Positions 21,686 to 35,161 of a stretch of DNA of 64,000 bases are shown here, one piece after another (the stretch's first letter is position 1; each line of letters opens with the position of its first letter). The notes below the pieces were generated by a model. It was not told the origin of the DNA. It was given only the letters and a program-made list of their open reading frames with translations, and did not search any database. The position numbers were made by a program, and so were the translations under genes. This stretch comes from Chrysomallon squamiferum (Eukaryota > Mollusca > Gastropoda > Neomphalida > Peltospiridae). The stretch lies in NCBI GenBank assembly GCA_012295275.1, contig CM022671.1:22134822-22198821 (forward strand). Reading direction: 5' to 3'.

Positions 21686-23515
21686 TCATTTATTAACTGT
21701 CCAAGGTCTTTCAGACTGTCTTTGCTGCTCCAATCTAAGCAGTGCCTGTTTGGGAGGAATTAAAGTATTTGAAACACCCATTTTTTTCTTTCTCTTTTTG
21801 CCAGCCAAATAACTATCATCATCTTCAGGCTCAGTAGAAGACATTCCAAATGAACGAGATGTTTTCAACATAGCCTTCTCATCAGAGATTTTGTCCTCGT
21901 CCACTTTCTTCAGAGCATGATTTACAATGTTTGACTGGTCGTGAAAGAATCGACATTTCTGACCCATGTGACACTTCCCTTTTTTAAATTTAAAACAAAT
22001 TTGTCTCGTTCCCCTTTCTGGGTGTTTTTCCGTCATCTGCACATGCTTCTCAAGAATTGAGCTCCTTGCCAGCTCAGCCTGTTCGTAGCGGTTCGTAAAG
22101 ACGGACAGCCCAGTGGTTGACACATCCAAGTCCTTTCCTGGCACAGGCAGCGCTTTCTGACTGAAAGGGTTGGGCAGTTTTGTTTTATTTTGCTGGGACT
22201 TGTCTAACCGCGAGTCATCTTCTTTTTCACTCTCTGAACTGGTATTTTCTTCTTCACCATCTTGTGATATCAGTAAGTTATTGCCACTTGATGCAGTATT
22301 TTTTTCACTATAGAAAAAAAATTAAAAATAATAAAATAAAATCTTGTTATTCTTTATCCATGTACAATACATGGCTATTCCAATAATACACTTACAAATT
22401 TGGTTTCTACAGGAAATAAAATATAAATGAAGAAATTTAATTTAATAACACTCAGTGAGTAGTTTTAAACCACTGTAATATGTCATCATACAAACTGTTA
22501 AGGAGAAAGGAAAAGTAATTGTCATATATATCTTTTATCATTATTATCAGGATTTGTTTTCATAGTATCATTATCATTATTAGGAACAAAAACTATTAAA
22601 CAGTATTAATAAGAAGAAAAAATTCAAAAAGGAGACAAAGTTTAATATCAAATGCCACATAAAATCCATCCAAGAAAAGTTGTAGGAAGATAGCTAATCA
22701 TTATTTTTTAATGTTAAATTATTTGTACCATTCAGTATTAAATATATGCTGTTATTCTGAGTAACCTCTTATGCAAAAACAAACAAACAAAAAATCAGTT
22801 TAACATATTTAAGATTTAACAATCAATATTGTAAATTCTGGTCTGCAGTGGCTATTAGAAACAGAACATTGCACTCTGCCTGATACAGAACAAAATGCAG
22901 ACTTATTTTGGAAAAAAAATAAATGTCACTAATTCAAATGTGCTTCATAATGGTATTTATAATCCTCTATTGTTTTATCACAAGGCATCAGTTGTTTAGT
23001 ATACATTGAAAGGAGAATTACCAATATACATCATGGTTTCTTTTATTTTTTATTAACTGGAAGGGATCTTTTATGTGTACATCTCTCAGAAGGAAAGACC
23101 ATACCTCAGTCATAGAAAAGCTAGTAAGAACTTGGCTGAGATGGGACATATGAATGAAATGATAAGGATCGGCTTTTCAAAACGGGACTAAACATGCAGA
23201 CGTCGGAATAACTGATCCCTTTTAAATACGCTAATATATAGTTTAAAAAAAAATACAGTTTAATGGTTAAACAGCAGTTCACTAGACAGATTTAGAAACG
23301 AATGATCAATAAGTATACGAAAATGGGTATATTACGAATTCAGATAACATGACCAAAATATAAATATAAAAACACTGTAACCGAGATTCATCTGGATTAA
23401 ATAAAGCAAAATAAAATATCTCTCTCTTAAACCACTAATTTCGTCTATACCTATTTTTAATTAAATCATCATCTGATATCTCATCTTCACTGCTGTAATC
23501 TGCAACCAAAGCCAT
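21686..23515 (-). CDS. CCCH zinc-finger protein, 228 aa, two exons
   Basis: Exon 1 is 23515-23451 and exon 2 is 22307-21686; the 1.1-kb intron joins in phase 2 (AG|T, Ser22). The protein starts MALVADYSSEDEISDDDLIK, an acidic N terminus typical of nuclear proteins. A Ser/Glu-rich linker follows, then a conserved-looking LPNPF segment and a basic-helical stretch (about 95-115, RYEQAELARSSILEKHV). There is one CCCH finger with C126, C134, C140 and H144 (spacing C-X7-C-X5-C-X3-H). After an acidic stretch comes a basic nuclear-localisation-like cluster at 192-197 (KKRKKK) and the C-terminal motif GVSNTLIPPKQAL. Single CCCH fingers usually bind RNA, so a nuclear RNA-related role is inferred. The exact family was not recognised. 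It is divergent with the GTPase gene (527 bp between start codons). Confidence 0.85.
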
Positions 23516-24042
23516 GTTAATCGACGCCAAAGCGAAAGTAATGCGGTAAATCGTCCGAATTTTTTGATTGGTCTAATGTACCGGCAAATGTTTAGAGTCG
23601 GTCGTTGTCGGAGAAAGTGAAAATTAACAATGAAAATGTATTTGTGATATGTACCTAACATGAAATTTCGGGATTTCGATTGTTCTGGATCAGTATAATG
23701 TTAAACATTAATGTAAAAATTGCCGTCTTATTTGACATTGCTGAAAACCACGCCTCGATCAGCTGACGGATGTAGGTGGCTCTACAATCGATTTGATAGA
23801 TCCGAAAGGGGAAGATAGAAATTGTGTTCATTTGATGACAAATTATTTTTTTAAATATCAGTTAGACTAATATATCTTTAAATACAGATATAATATATTT
23901 TATTTTGGAACTGGGCTTAATTTTATTGCCTTCATGATTTGAGTACGCTGAACGAACACTAATTTAAAATTTCCAGACAAGACTCAATTCTCAAGGTGCC
24001 CGCTTCAGCTTCGACCTGTCTGTCCACTCGACTTGAGTAAAG
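23516..24042. promoter_or_regulatory. Shared divergent promoter region
   Basis: Only 527 bp separate the start codons of the minus-strand CCCH gene and the plus-strand GTPase gene. The interval has more CpG and higher complexity than its surroundings, especially 23521-23610, 23740-23810 and 23990-24042. It contains an inverted CCAAT box (ATTGG, 23567-23571), which reads CCAAT towards the CCCH gene. No TATA box is convincing for either gene. A CpG-bearing, TATA-less bidirectional promoter is inferred. Confidence 0.55.
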
Positions 24043-27000
24043 ATGTCTGGGAAAGTGAAGTCCAGAAGTTGCGCGAACCCAGCTGACTCTGCTACGCAGT
24101 CACTCAACGAAAGAATTTTGAAAGAGTGTCATACACTTTACATCGATCCAGAGAACGGTATATTTAGTTTTTTTAATATATAATACGTTGCCAGACATAT
24201 TAAAAAAAAAAAAAATTCATGTAATTTTTTTTTTTAAAAACCATTTGCGTAATGTATGCCCAGCCGATGACTCGGCAGACGGCTAACGCAATTTCAATCA
24301 CCTGGAATTAAAGTTTTAAAATTATGAGCTTACTTAGTCATCGTGCTGTAATTTATATCATAAAGTAAAATTTTGGAATTTAAATATTTACTTTAATGTT
24401 AGTTTTGCCACTTTGCTTTTGTTTCTTTTGTTTCCAGACGAAATGCTATATATAAATCTGTCGGCAAGGTTTCCTCTCAGCTGATCAAAGGTCATAAAGG
24501 CCAATGACTCATGTGGTGTGGCAGTGAAATGTTGTTTTAAAAAAAAAATATATTATGTTATAATTAGTTAGCAGAAATAATGATTAAAAATGTTTGTTTT
24601 CAGAAATGTACAAACTTCAAAAAAATATTCCTCTTTTTTTTTCTTCAAATCATTATAACAACTTTCCTACTAATTTCTAAGTATTTCCTTTTTTTTCTCA
24701 TAATCAAAAAAAATATTAAAATGACTGAAAAGATAATATAAAAATATCAAGAAATTGACTTTCATCAGTTTTGTTTATAATGGTATTAATGCAAAATACT
24801 GATGTCTGTCAAACTCGGCTGGTTATGAAAAGTAAACACAAGATGTTTTGCTTGCATGATTTTTACAAAATTAATTTTCTTATTCCTTAATTTGTGGATG
24901 GATAGGGAAGTTCGTAAGTGACACGAGAAAGTTAAATTAATGATAAATAATAATTTAAAAAATCGCCCCAAAATAAACTACCATAGAAAATCACATAATC
25001 TGTAATGTTTCTTTTTAAAATGTAATTGTTTGTTTTTTTGAAAGTCCATTTGTATTAGGATTCTTTTGTTAAATTGTATTATATACAAAAGATAAATAGC
25101 TATAAATTTATTATTAACAAATATGTTAATTTCATTTTTTATTTTTTTTTATTTTTTTATTTTTAAAGACAAAAACAAAAAAAGAAAAGTAAGACAGATA
25201 TATAAAATAAACTTGTAAAGTAAAAAGAAAAAGATCTGTAAAATGTGATAAGCTTTACTAAAATCTGACACTTAACAATGTATGGTATTTAATGAATGTT
25301 AAAATGGAAGGGACACAACTCTAGGTTCCTTGTATTTTGCAGATATTGTGTGACAGATTTGAACAGCTAACTTTTTTTCCCCCCCCAGAGTTCTAGGTTT
25401 TGTACAAAGTAATTTATTTTCTGAATAAATATTTTAACATTTTTGAAAAAGCAGTGGTTGAATTATATTTTGTAGATACTGGGAAATGAAAATCATTTAA
25501 TATTAAAAAAACCTATGAAATTTTTGTGTTACTCTAAAATGGATTATATATATAATGTTTAATGCTCTTTCCTGCAACATACTGAATAATAAAAAGGAAT
25601 TTCACTTAGCTAGTTAATCACAGTTTTATACAAGATAATAAATATTATAAAAATAGATATTAAAAGAAAGTTGAAAGTATTTAATTACAGAAATGGATAA
25701 ATATGTATCTTGTTTATTCTATAATATGATGATTTTGCATGACATGATGTATAAAGGTAACTCAACAATGGTCTTGTAACCATAAGTTGAAAATAGACCT
25801 ATGGTGCTGTTATAAGAATTAATTAAAATGATTTGGCAAATTGATTATGGAATTGGTTATTATTGACATTAAGTCTTTAACTGAAATTATTTTTGTTTTC
25901 ATGAAGACAGCTGATTATGATTATTTATATATTTACCCCCTCAAGAAAAACTAAAACCCTCTCCCTAAATAATTTTATGTTGATTCTATATGTCTGAATG
26001 AGAATAGGATTTCAAAAGGTAAATAAAAATACCAGAGAGGTTTTTTAACTGAGGTTTTTAACTGAGGAAATTACTGACTAAATTTCAAAAGCTGTGTGTT
26101 TGTTATTTTAAATTTTTTCTGATTTTAAGATAGTTTTTGAATGAAGTTGCTACAATTTTATGACGGATTGCTAGTACTTCTTGCACCTAAAGTAAGCAAA
26201 ATAATTCCAAAAACAGTTTATGCAAAACAAAAAAACAAAAAAAGTCACAAAAATGTTAAATGCATCACTGCCCCTTTCTAAAGAAAAAGTGAAAAAATGG
26301 AACATGCAAAAAATTGCATTTTCTTTATATTTTGATAGAATTTATAAAACTGAAGGATAAATTTATGAACAACATAAATAAATATATATATAGTTTTTAA
26401 AAATGTTAGTTTTTACTATTTAACAAAAGGTAATGTATATAAAACAGGACTAAGATAACAACTAAAATAACGGGTATATGATATTTTTACTTGTTCATGT
26501 TATTTTTTTCTAGGTCTTGTCAAGATTGCAGAAAGTTTAGGTTTGAATCTGCTTGCTCCAAGAAAGAAAATATCTGTCCTGCTTATAGGAAATCATTCAG
26601 CAGGAAAATCCTCATTTATAAATTGGTAAGAAATTTTATGAGGATGATTAATTGTAAAATAAAAAAAACCCATTAGCTTGTACTTTAGATAAATGAAAAT
26701 ATTCTTGTTTAAACATAGTAAATTAGTACTTAGATGTCTTGATATATTGTGCCTTGCTGATTAATAAAAACAGGTAAGATATTACAGAAATTTTAAACTT
26801 TATTGTTTGAGATATATTGCATTTGTGTTGGACACTGACAAAATATTTTTTATTCAAATGTCATTTGTTACTTATGACAGAACTGATAAAATGAATGAAC
26901 ATAAATGAAGATGTACACCTACATTTTAATAATTTATTCAGTTGTGTATAGGCAGCCCTGATATGTGAATATTGGTGTTGTATAAATAAATAATTAATGT

Positions 27001-30000
27001 ACATGGTGTGTACTTATTGTAATGTGAGGTTAACATCATGAGAAGAAGAGCATGCTTCATGTTTTCAAAAAGTTCTTATTTATTTAAGCAGATGATAACT
27101 TCCAATGATAACCAATGTCAGCAAATAATCTGATGGACCATTTATCAAAACTGCAAGACGTGGTTATGGAAAATCTGAAAAACAATTAATAGATTCCAAA
27201 AGAAGCACTTTATATACAATTTTAAATCAAGATGGGTTAAAAAATAAAAAGTACATTTTGTAACTTGAGTAAAATATGTTCCATTTAAATAATATACTTA
27301 TTTATTCATTTGTTTAAAACAATTAGAAACAGTTTTTAATTTTTAACAAATCTTTAAAATATACACAGAACTTTCTAATAATAGTTATTAAATAACATCA
27401 AAAAGATCAATCAAGTAGTAATAAGAAAAAAGTAATCTTGTGAACATGGTGCTACTTTTAAGCATGACATACTGGATGTACAGAATGTCAGTCAAGCATA
27501 ACTTGAAAATGAATTTATTGAACAGTAGTTTATTGGTTGGTTAATTTTCCTGAGAGAACCTTTATGAATGCATGCAAAAGATGAGAAATGTAGGAAGGTG
27601 ATAAACAGTTAAAATACTGAAATATAGTTGGACCAAAATGCATGTGTTTATATTAGATACTCAATTCACAATTCACAATGATATGAAAGATGGAGTATTG
27701 TTTATACTTTTATATTACAATGTAATTAGTTTTGTTTAAAATTAAGCAAACGTTAGATAAATTCATCCTTGTTTGTGTCTTACAATGTCCGTATTTTCTC
27801 AATAATGATTTTATTGACCAATTTTTTGGAAAGCAAAATATGATTTATGCCATAGTATTTCATTATTATCATTGCTTGTAAGATAGATAGAATTAAAATA
27901 TTAAATTTAAAAAAAAAAAGCCATTGTGTGCAAGTGACAATTCCATGACAAAAACCTTTTCTTTTCTGTATTTTTTTTTTTATTTTTTTTTTATTGATAA
28001 CTGTCAGCTAAAAAAAAAATCAGAATATTTGCTTATTTTTGAGTGTTGATGAAATCATATGGGTGGAAAACATGAATTTGTAAAGAAAGGCATTGGTCAT
28101 GTCTATTGATTTAGTGTGGGATTTGACAAGATACCTTTTTGCTGTATACTGATTGTTAGTGTTCTAACCATTTTAATTTTAAATTATATAAATAATTATG
28201 GTGGGGGAAATAAAATGTTATTATATATGATTTATTCTTTTGTTGCACAGATTAATGCTTCTAAAAGTTGGTTGTAGCTGTAGTTGGAATTCAGAGAGCA
28301 TTTTAGTTGTGATTATGAGTAAAAGTTCTTTTCTTTGAACCTTTACATAGCCCCTCAACAGTTTTTTTTTAAAATCAACATGATATCATCTATTTTCCAG
28401 TTTCCAATCATTATAAAGAAGTGCATAAAAGCTCCCCTGCTGATAACTGATAAGATTTTTTTATTGCATTTTTATATATATATATATATATATATAAAAT
28501 GAGATGAACACCTAGTAAACATAGCTTGTTAAATGCCAGTAAACATTCACTTGATTTATAAATACACTAGTTGATCAGAAGCTATAGGTTTGTTGGATCT
28601 ACATGTCTCTGCAGAGGATTAAAATATTTTCTTTTATACTTTGATATCCTAGTGTGTTAAATTGGTCATGGTTAGATATGTGCATCTCTATCATTGGTTA
28701 AACTAGTCTGAAGAAGGCATAAATTTAAACAGTAAATAGGCAATCAATATTCCAAAACATCTGAATGAGTCGAAGGAACATTCTAAACCTAAACATTGTA
28801 TGTTTTCTGTAACATCTCCTCTGGAAAATTTATCTGGATGCTGCTTGGTTGTGTATTAAGTAAAACAACTCATTCGTGGGACATGTCATTAACCTAGGTT
28901 AAGTTAGATTCCTTTTTCATATTTGATGGATTACTTGTTTGAGAGAAATGCAGTTAATTTTTATGACAGGACTGAATTATGTGGTTTAAGGGAAGATATT
29001 TTTGTCCATGTAAATATGATTTACCAGCATTTAAATGTGTAGTACATTTTAAAAACAAAATATTGTTATTTATTGTTCAGTTTAATAATGCATTAAATCT
29101 GTTAGTACTGACATTTGTGCTTACAAAATTGTGTATATGGGTGACTGTTACATCCATACATGCACATACCCATATATATGCTGTCATAACTTGAAGGTTT
29201 TAGACAAATAACTTTTAAAATGTCTGTTTACACCTTGTTTTTTTTTTTATCTTGCATGCTGTTTAATATGCAGTAATAGCAAAAACAGACAAAATACATT
29301 TAATATGCAGCATGGATTTATCAAATGCATAATTATTTTCAAATGCAGAGCATGGCAGAAACAGTGTATAATATTACACAGTTATTTTTGTGGTGTTTTT
29401 CTTCATACAGATGTACCATTTTATGCAAAATGTGAAAAGAAAATGCACAATGTAGTACATTTAAATAGGTAATTAACCATTTGATTTACCTGATTTGCTT
29501 GAAAAAGCATCTTCTACTAATGTATACAGTATGAAAAGCAGATAATGAATTTTCCCTTTCGTGTTCTATAAATTTTCTCAGGACCTTTTTTAATCCATGT
29601 TTAAAAAATATAACAACAGGGATTTATAATTACTTTGTTTTAAATTACTATTCTAAGAAGAAGAAAAAAAAAATCCTAAATGGCTGGCACCAGATATTCA
29701 AGTAGTATATAATATTTATTTATGCAGCTTTCTTTGTGCAACAAAACTTGACAATGTAATCAATATTTCATCTGAATTGTGCTCAATTTTATAAGAGCCA
29801 GACAGTGGTGGGATGGGATAGCTATTTCTGAAGTACAGCACAAACTGCCAAATATCCTATGTAAAAATAATTCATTTATGGCTGCTAGGTAGCAGCAGGT
29901 TCATGTACAATGCATGCTTGAGGTGCGGTGTACTGTTCCAAACATTTAAAAAAAAACCTACATTAGCACAGTTTGTCCACACTATATCTGTATCTACATA

Positions 30001-30012
30001 TGTGTCTATAGC

Positions 30013-30044
<32 letters not shown>

Positions 30045-30177
30045 TATATAATCAGTATCTAATATACTGCCTTCTGATACTTCATTCATATTTAATTTTA
30101 TCAGTAAATGAACAAAGGATTCCTTTTATTATACACCATATATAAATTATTCAGTAGAACTTCACTGAAACTAATTT

Positions 30178-30217
<40 letters not shown>

Positions 30218-31162
30218 TAGATAATGTGCATTATATATTTAAAAATATTTGTTTTATGAAATGAACTTGTTTCTTTGGTTAAAGAGTGCATTTAGTAAAC
30301 TGACCTGGCTTTTGAGGTAAAACTCCTCAGAATTAAAAAAAGACTTCAGATTCTGTAAATGTAACACAATTTTGTTGGATGCTGTATTTTATAAACCTAC
30401 TGTCTATGGTCTGGTATGCCAGCCATGTGGCTACCTCCCTCACATGGATCAAATTAATCTGCTCCTGATAAGGTACATTTTCCTTTTTACTTAGTTCTTC
30501 ATGTGATGTAACTTTCACACTCTTCTCTATTTGGGTTGGGTGAGAGGTCACTGGGTGAAATGTGGAAATATAAAGGCTGATCAGCTGATTGCATGGTTGG
30601 TAACTGCAGTAGCTTCCAGACAGGTTGACCTCAAGGTAGGTCACACTGGCCTAGTTGACCAGACTGGATTAGCCAGAGGCAAACATTGTGAAGCAGAACT
30701 TACTAGAGGACAGTGTCTCCAGCCTGTGCCAGACAGAGAGAGAGATTTCACAGGCATATAGTATCAGATCAATACTCAGACACTTTTTCTAATCGGATGA
30801 TCTATCAGATTTAGGTAACGTACTTTCCGATGGATCTGTTCTTGCATAGTGTTGTATTTGTGCATTTTTGTATGCTATATAATTTGCATGATCAGTTGAT
30901 ATTTGTGGTCTGTGATTGCTTTTTGCAGTGCTGATGTTAATCATTAATAAACTGTTTAATCGTGTTCATTGGTTGATCCTTATGTGGGACAGAACTGTTA
31001 TTCCATTATTCTGCAATCAGAGTTCATGAAGAAACTTGAGCACTGTGTAGACAAAGGAGAAGTGATGAACATATTTTATTAGTAATATGTCTGAGTATTT
31101 CATTAGCCAGAGCATGTATTTCACTGACTGTAATTTGCTGCTGCTTGCTGTGACCAATCATG

Positions 31163-31194
<32 letters not shown>

Positions 31195-31379
31195 AATTAA
31201 AAAAATTTATACATTAAAAAAAAAAAAAACACTAATGTATTAACAATAAAAAAAAATTGTGGATTTTTTTTTTTTAAATCACTTACAGCTGCAATGTTTC
31301 TGTATAAGAAGCATTGTTTGCACTTACCCAAAGTAATGTTTTCCTTCATAAATTTTTAAAATTTAGTTAAAACAAGTGT

Positions 31380-31413
<34 letters not shown>

Positions 31414-34400
31414 ACATTCTTTATAACTAGATGTCTGAAATTAAATATGTCCAGTTATTTATAATTATAATTATTGTTATAATACATATATTATATATAT
31501 ATTTTTTATATATATAAATGCTGCAACCATTTTAAAAACAAAATATGGTGATAATTTGATAAAATCCTGTGTGGTAAGTTGTAGCTGAAGTGAAAAATGA
31601 TAATACCTCATTTAGAGGTTTAGGGATAAAACGTTCTTTGACAACATCATAAATTTGTTTAATGTTTCTGTAAATTTTGTTGTATTTTCCTTAACATTTT
31701 ATTTTAAAAAAAAAATGTTATCATTGAATCAGTTATTCATAGTTTGTGTGTTTTCTGTAGAACAGCTATGGTGTATGGAAAATCTTTAAATATAAAATTG
31801 CTGGAAATGATTCTGAATCAACAGATTGTTGTTACCTCTCTGGCAAAAAAAAAAACACAACAAAAGTAACTAATTTATGTGTCTAGCAGTATTTGCTATC
31901 AAGACATTTAAAATAAGTTAAATAAAAGACCAATTCTTTCCACTTAAACAAGTGTGTGTGGTATAATCGATGAAGGTGGTTGATCATGTCCTGTCTGGGG
32001 CATGGTCACACAATTTGACATTTTAAAATAGACTGTCTCGCCATTTTCAATAAGATGTCTCACAGGATCTTTCGACTTTCGTGAAAAATATTGATTCAGA
32101 CAAGATATTGGCAAATATGCATTTCTGGCAGAGTATGCACCGACATCTGTATGATACTGCCAGCTTGTAGCCAAATTATTTATTATTGTAGAATCAGCAT
32201 AGACATACTGTTAGGTGATTTGTGGTGTATGACCAGACCACACTGCTCTAGTGATTCCCACTGATTTACAGATCATCTGTTTGAATTTGGAAAATTGTTT
32301 CAAACAACTTTGCACTTTTTTTTTTGGTTTAAATGTTGTCTGGCAGTTGATTGAAACGAGGGATGATGGCTGATCATTGAGAGTATTTTGTTCAGCAAAA
32401 TATCTTTTTGCATTTTTGTCTTGTCTGGTTGTGTTTCTTACTAGTGGGTCACTAGTGAATCATTTTGTTTGATGGTCAAGATTTTATTTCTTTATTTCTA
32501 TTTTAATTTTACATTAACCTTTTTAAAAACAATATTGAATACATGTATAAAATTTTAAAAAAAAGAGGAAATATTTTGACTGGTTATGTTAATTAGTGAA
32601 CTGTCCTTTACTGTAATACTTTTTTCTTTTGTTTGCTGAATTAATTACATTGACATGCATTATGTCCTTTGAAAAATATTTTAACAGTAGCAATAATTTA
32701 AACCTGTAACTGCATTTTTCTATTAAAGTAACAGAATGTGTGTGTCTTGTACACAAACATTCTGTTACTGTATGAATGCATGCAAGCATGTACATAACTG
32801 GATTTTGATAAAATATTATTAAGAAATACTATATTTTTTTCCCTGTCTATAAAATAATTTTGTTATCAGCTGTTATTTAAATACAAAACATGTTGCTATA
32901 TTATTGATAATTGGATTCATTTATATTACTGGATTTTTTGTTTTAAAAACCCAAATGGCACCATGATGAAATAATTGACCCACCTAAGTGGTACTAAATA
33001 AACCATGTTATATTAGATGATTTGCTTGGCATTATATATTTCTAAGTAACTGATGCAGCTGAAGTTAAAATGCACTAAGATGATGACTAAATAATCTTGT
33101 GTAGAGATATTATCAAGGCAGTTTTAAATATACATCAATCAGATAAATTAGTATTTATGTAATCATTGTCATGATTGTTATACCTGTCATTTCACTGCAC
33201 TAACAATGACCTTTGTATTTTTATTGAAGTTTGATTCTTCATTTTAAATAAATTTATAAACCTTTCCTTTTATACTGTAATAAATCCAGTTTGTTTCCTT
33301 TATGAGTATTACTGCATCCTTCCTGGCAAAATGCCATAAAATAAAATTTTCAAAAAGGTGGGGGGGGAGGGAGAGGTTGGAATAAATTTGAGGGGCAAGA
33401 AAAAAAAAATTAATTTAAAAAATAAAAATAAAAAATTACAAAAATTGTTTTACATGAATCATTCTAAAGTACATCTTTAAAAAATCTAAAGACTAAAAAG
33501 GCTACAGAATTTAGGTTGTGGATGCAGTTAACTGATTGATTTGTGGCAGATCAATGCAGACATATGAAACATGCTGTCAGAATGTGCATATTTCCTCATT
33601 TCTTTCTCTGCTGCATTGCTAAATATATATTGGATTAGTGTCAAGAATTTGCTGCTGCTATGTCGAGTGGAATGTCCTAAGTGCAGGCCCTGTGGTTACT
33701 GAATACATGTGATGTTTGAGTGTGAGTTGCATGAATTCCATTCTGCACTAAATATTTGTAGTGACATTGGAAACCTGAATTTTATGGCCTTACCCAATTA
33801 AGGTTCAGAAAACTTTAATCTTATTTATTATTTTTTTTAATGAAAATAAAATATGAATATTTAATATTTTTTATTTATTATTTTCCTTCTTTTGCTTAAT
33901 GTTTATAATTATTATTATTTTAAATAAAACCATAAAATAATGTATCTTTATGGATCATATCAAGGTCATTCCTTTTCTGTGGCATTTAACTTTTGTTATT
34001 GATTCTATTTTAACAGAATAATTCCTCTATCTTTCCTTTGAAGTTTTGAACTTTTAAACTGTCAATAGAATGTTAAATATTCAGGGAACAGTCAATTTTA
34101 GCAAATAAAAAAATATTAAGTCAGTTACAATTTGGTACCATCATAGCAGTTTAAACAGTTGTAATATCAACTGTAGTATACATTAAATCCAGTATGTAAT
34201 ATCTTTTATATAGGGAATTAATAAAAAGATAGATATTTAATATGACAATAAACTTATTTTACTGATTAATAAATAAAAAATGCTATACACCATAGAATGT
34301 AATTTTGCTGTTGTTACTTATAACTTTTGTGACAAACATCTCCTTTAATAATGAGTTGTTGGACAGTGGTACATTGGAGGTTTGATCCTGAATTCTGCAG

Positions 34401-35051
34401 GACTTGGGTAAATGCTGTTTTGAAGGTGTTGGAAAGATATTTCAAAGTTTGATTAAAACAGACATTGCACCAGTCATAAGACATCTATGTTACACTTGAA
34501 AATTAATGTTGCACTGATCATCATTGTTTTGATGTGTTAACATAAACATTAAATGTTTTTCTCTGACCAACCACTAGAAAATTATCATTTTGCTGACTGA
34601 CTTTGTACAGCTATAGAAGATTTCCCTTGTGAAATTAATAACCATAGCTTTGCAAGTAATTTAATTTTGATACTTAATGAAATATTTAATAAAGAGGTGG
34701 TACTCAGAAGAGAATCAGTTTTTAAACTAAATTTTATACATGACTTGCTACAAGTTCTAAAAACATTTGATTGATATAATTGTATTAATGTTGCAGGTAT
34801 GTTGAGGAGCATGTTCAAAAGACAGGTGTAGCTATTGAAACACAAGGTTTCACTTTTGTCACTAGTGGAAGGAAGAGAGAATCACTCACGGTACGTTTCT
34901 TTCAAAATTTAAATGTGATTCGTGACTTTTTTTTCCAGTTCTGTTGATTTTTTACTATTCAGTATTCTTGTAAATTGTTAGATGTATGCATGAATACATG
35001 CATGTATGTATAGATACATATATAAATATTTATCGCATACATACACATAGT

Positions 35052-35084
<33 letters not shown>

Positions 35085-35097
35085 GTGTGTGTGTGTG

Positions 35098-35161
<64 letters not shown>

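Larger units (their letters stand above)
26626..34796. other. GTPase gene intron 2
   Basis: About 8.2 kb of AT-rich intron. It holds a (TA)n run near 28470-28495, (GT)n at 30012-30040, a T30-like tract at about 30180-30209, adjacent T and A runs at about 31165-31200, and (CA)n at 31380-31411. A less AT-biased block at about 30400-30780 has overlapping open frames on both strands, but no recognised protein. The residues TG|G for Trp76 join correctly across the intron, so no missing exon is implied. Confidence 0.75.

Noticed and set aside
21506-21763. Plus-strand 85-aa frame
   Set aside because: It partly overlaps the CCCH gene antisense, is hydrophobic and low in complexity, and has no family resemblance.
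31944-32174. Minus-strand 76-aa frame in GTPase intron 2
   Set aside because: No similarity recognised and no supporting exon signals.
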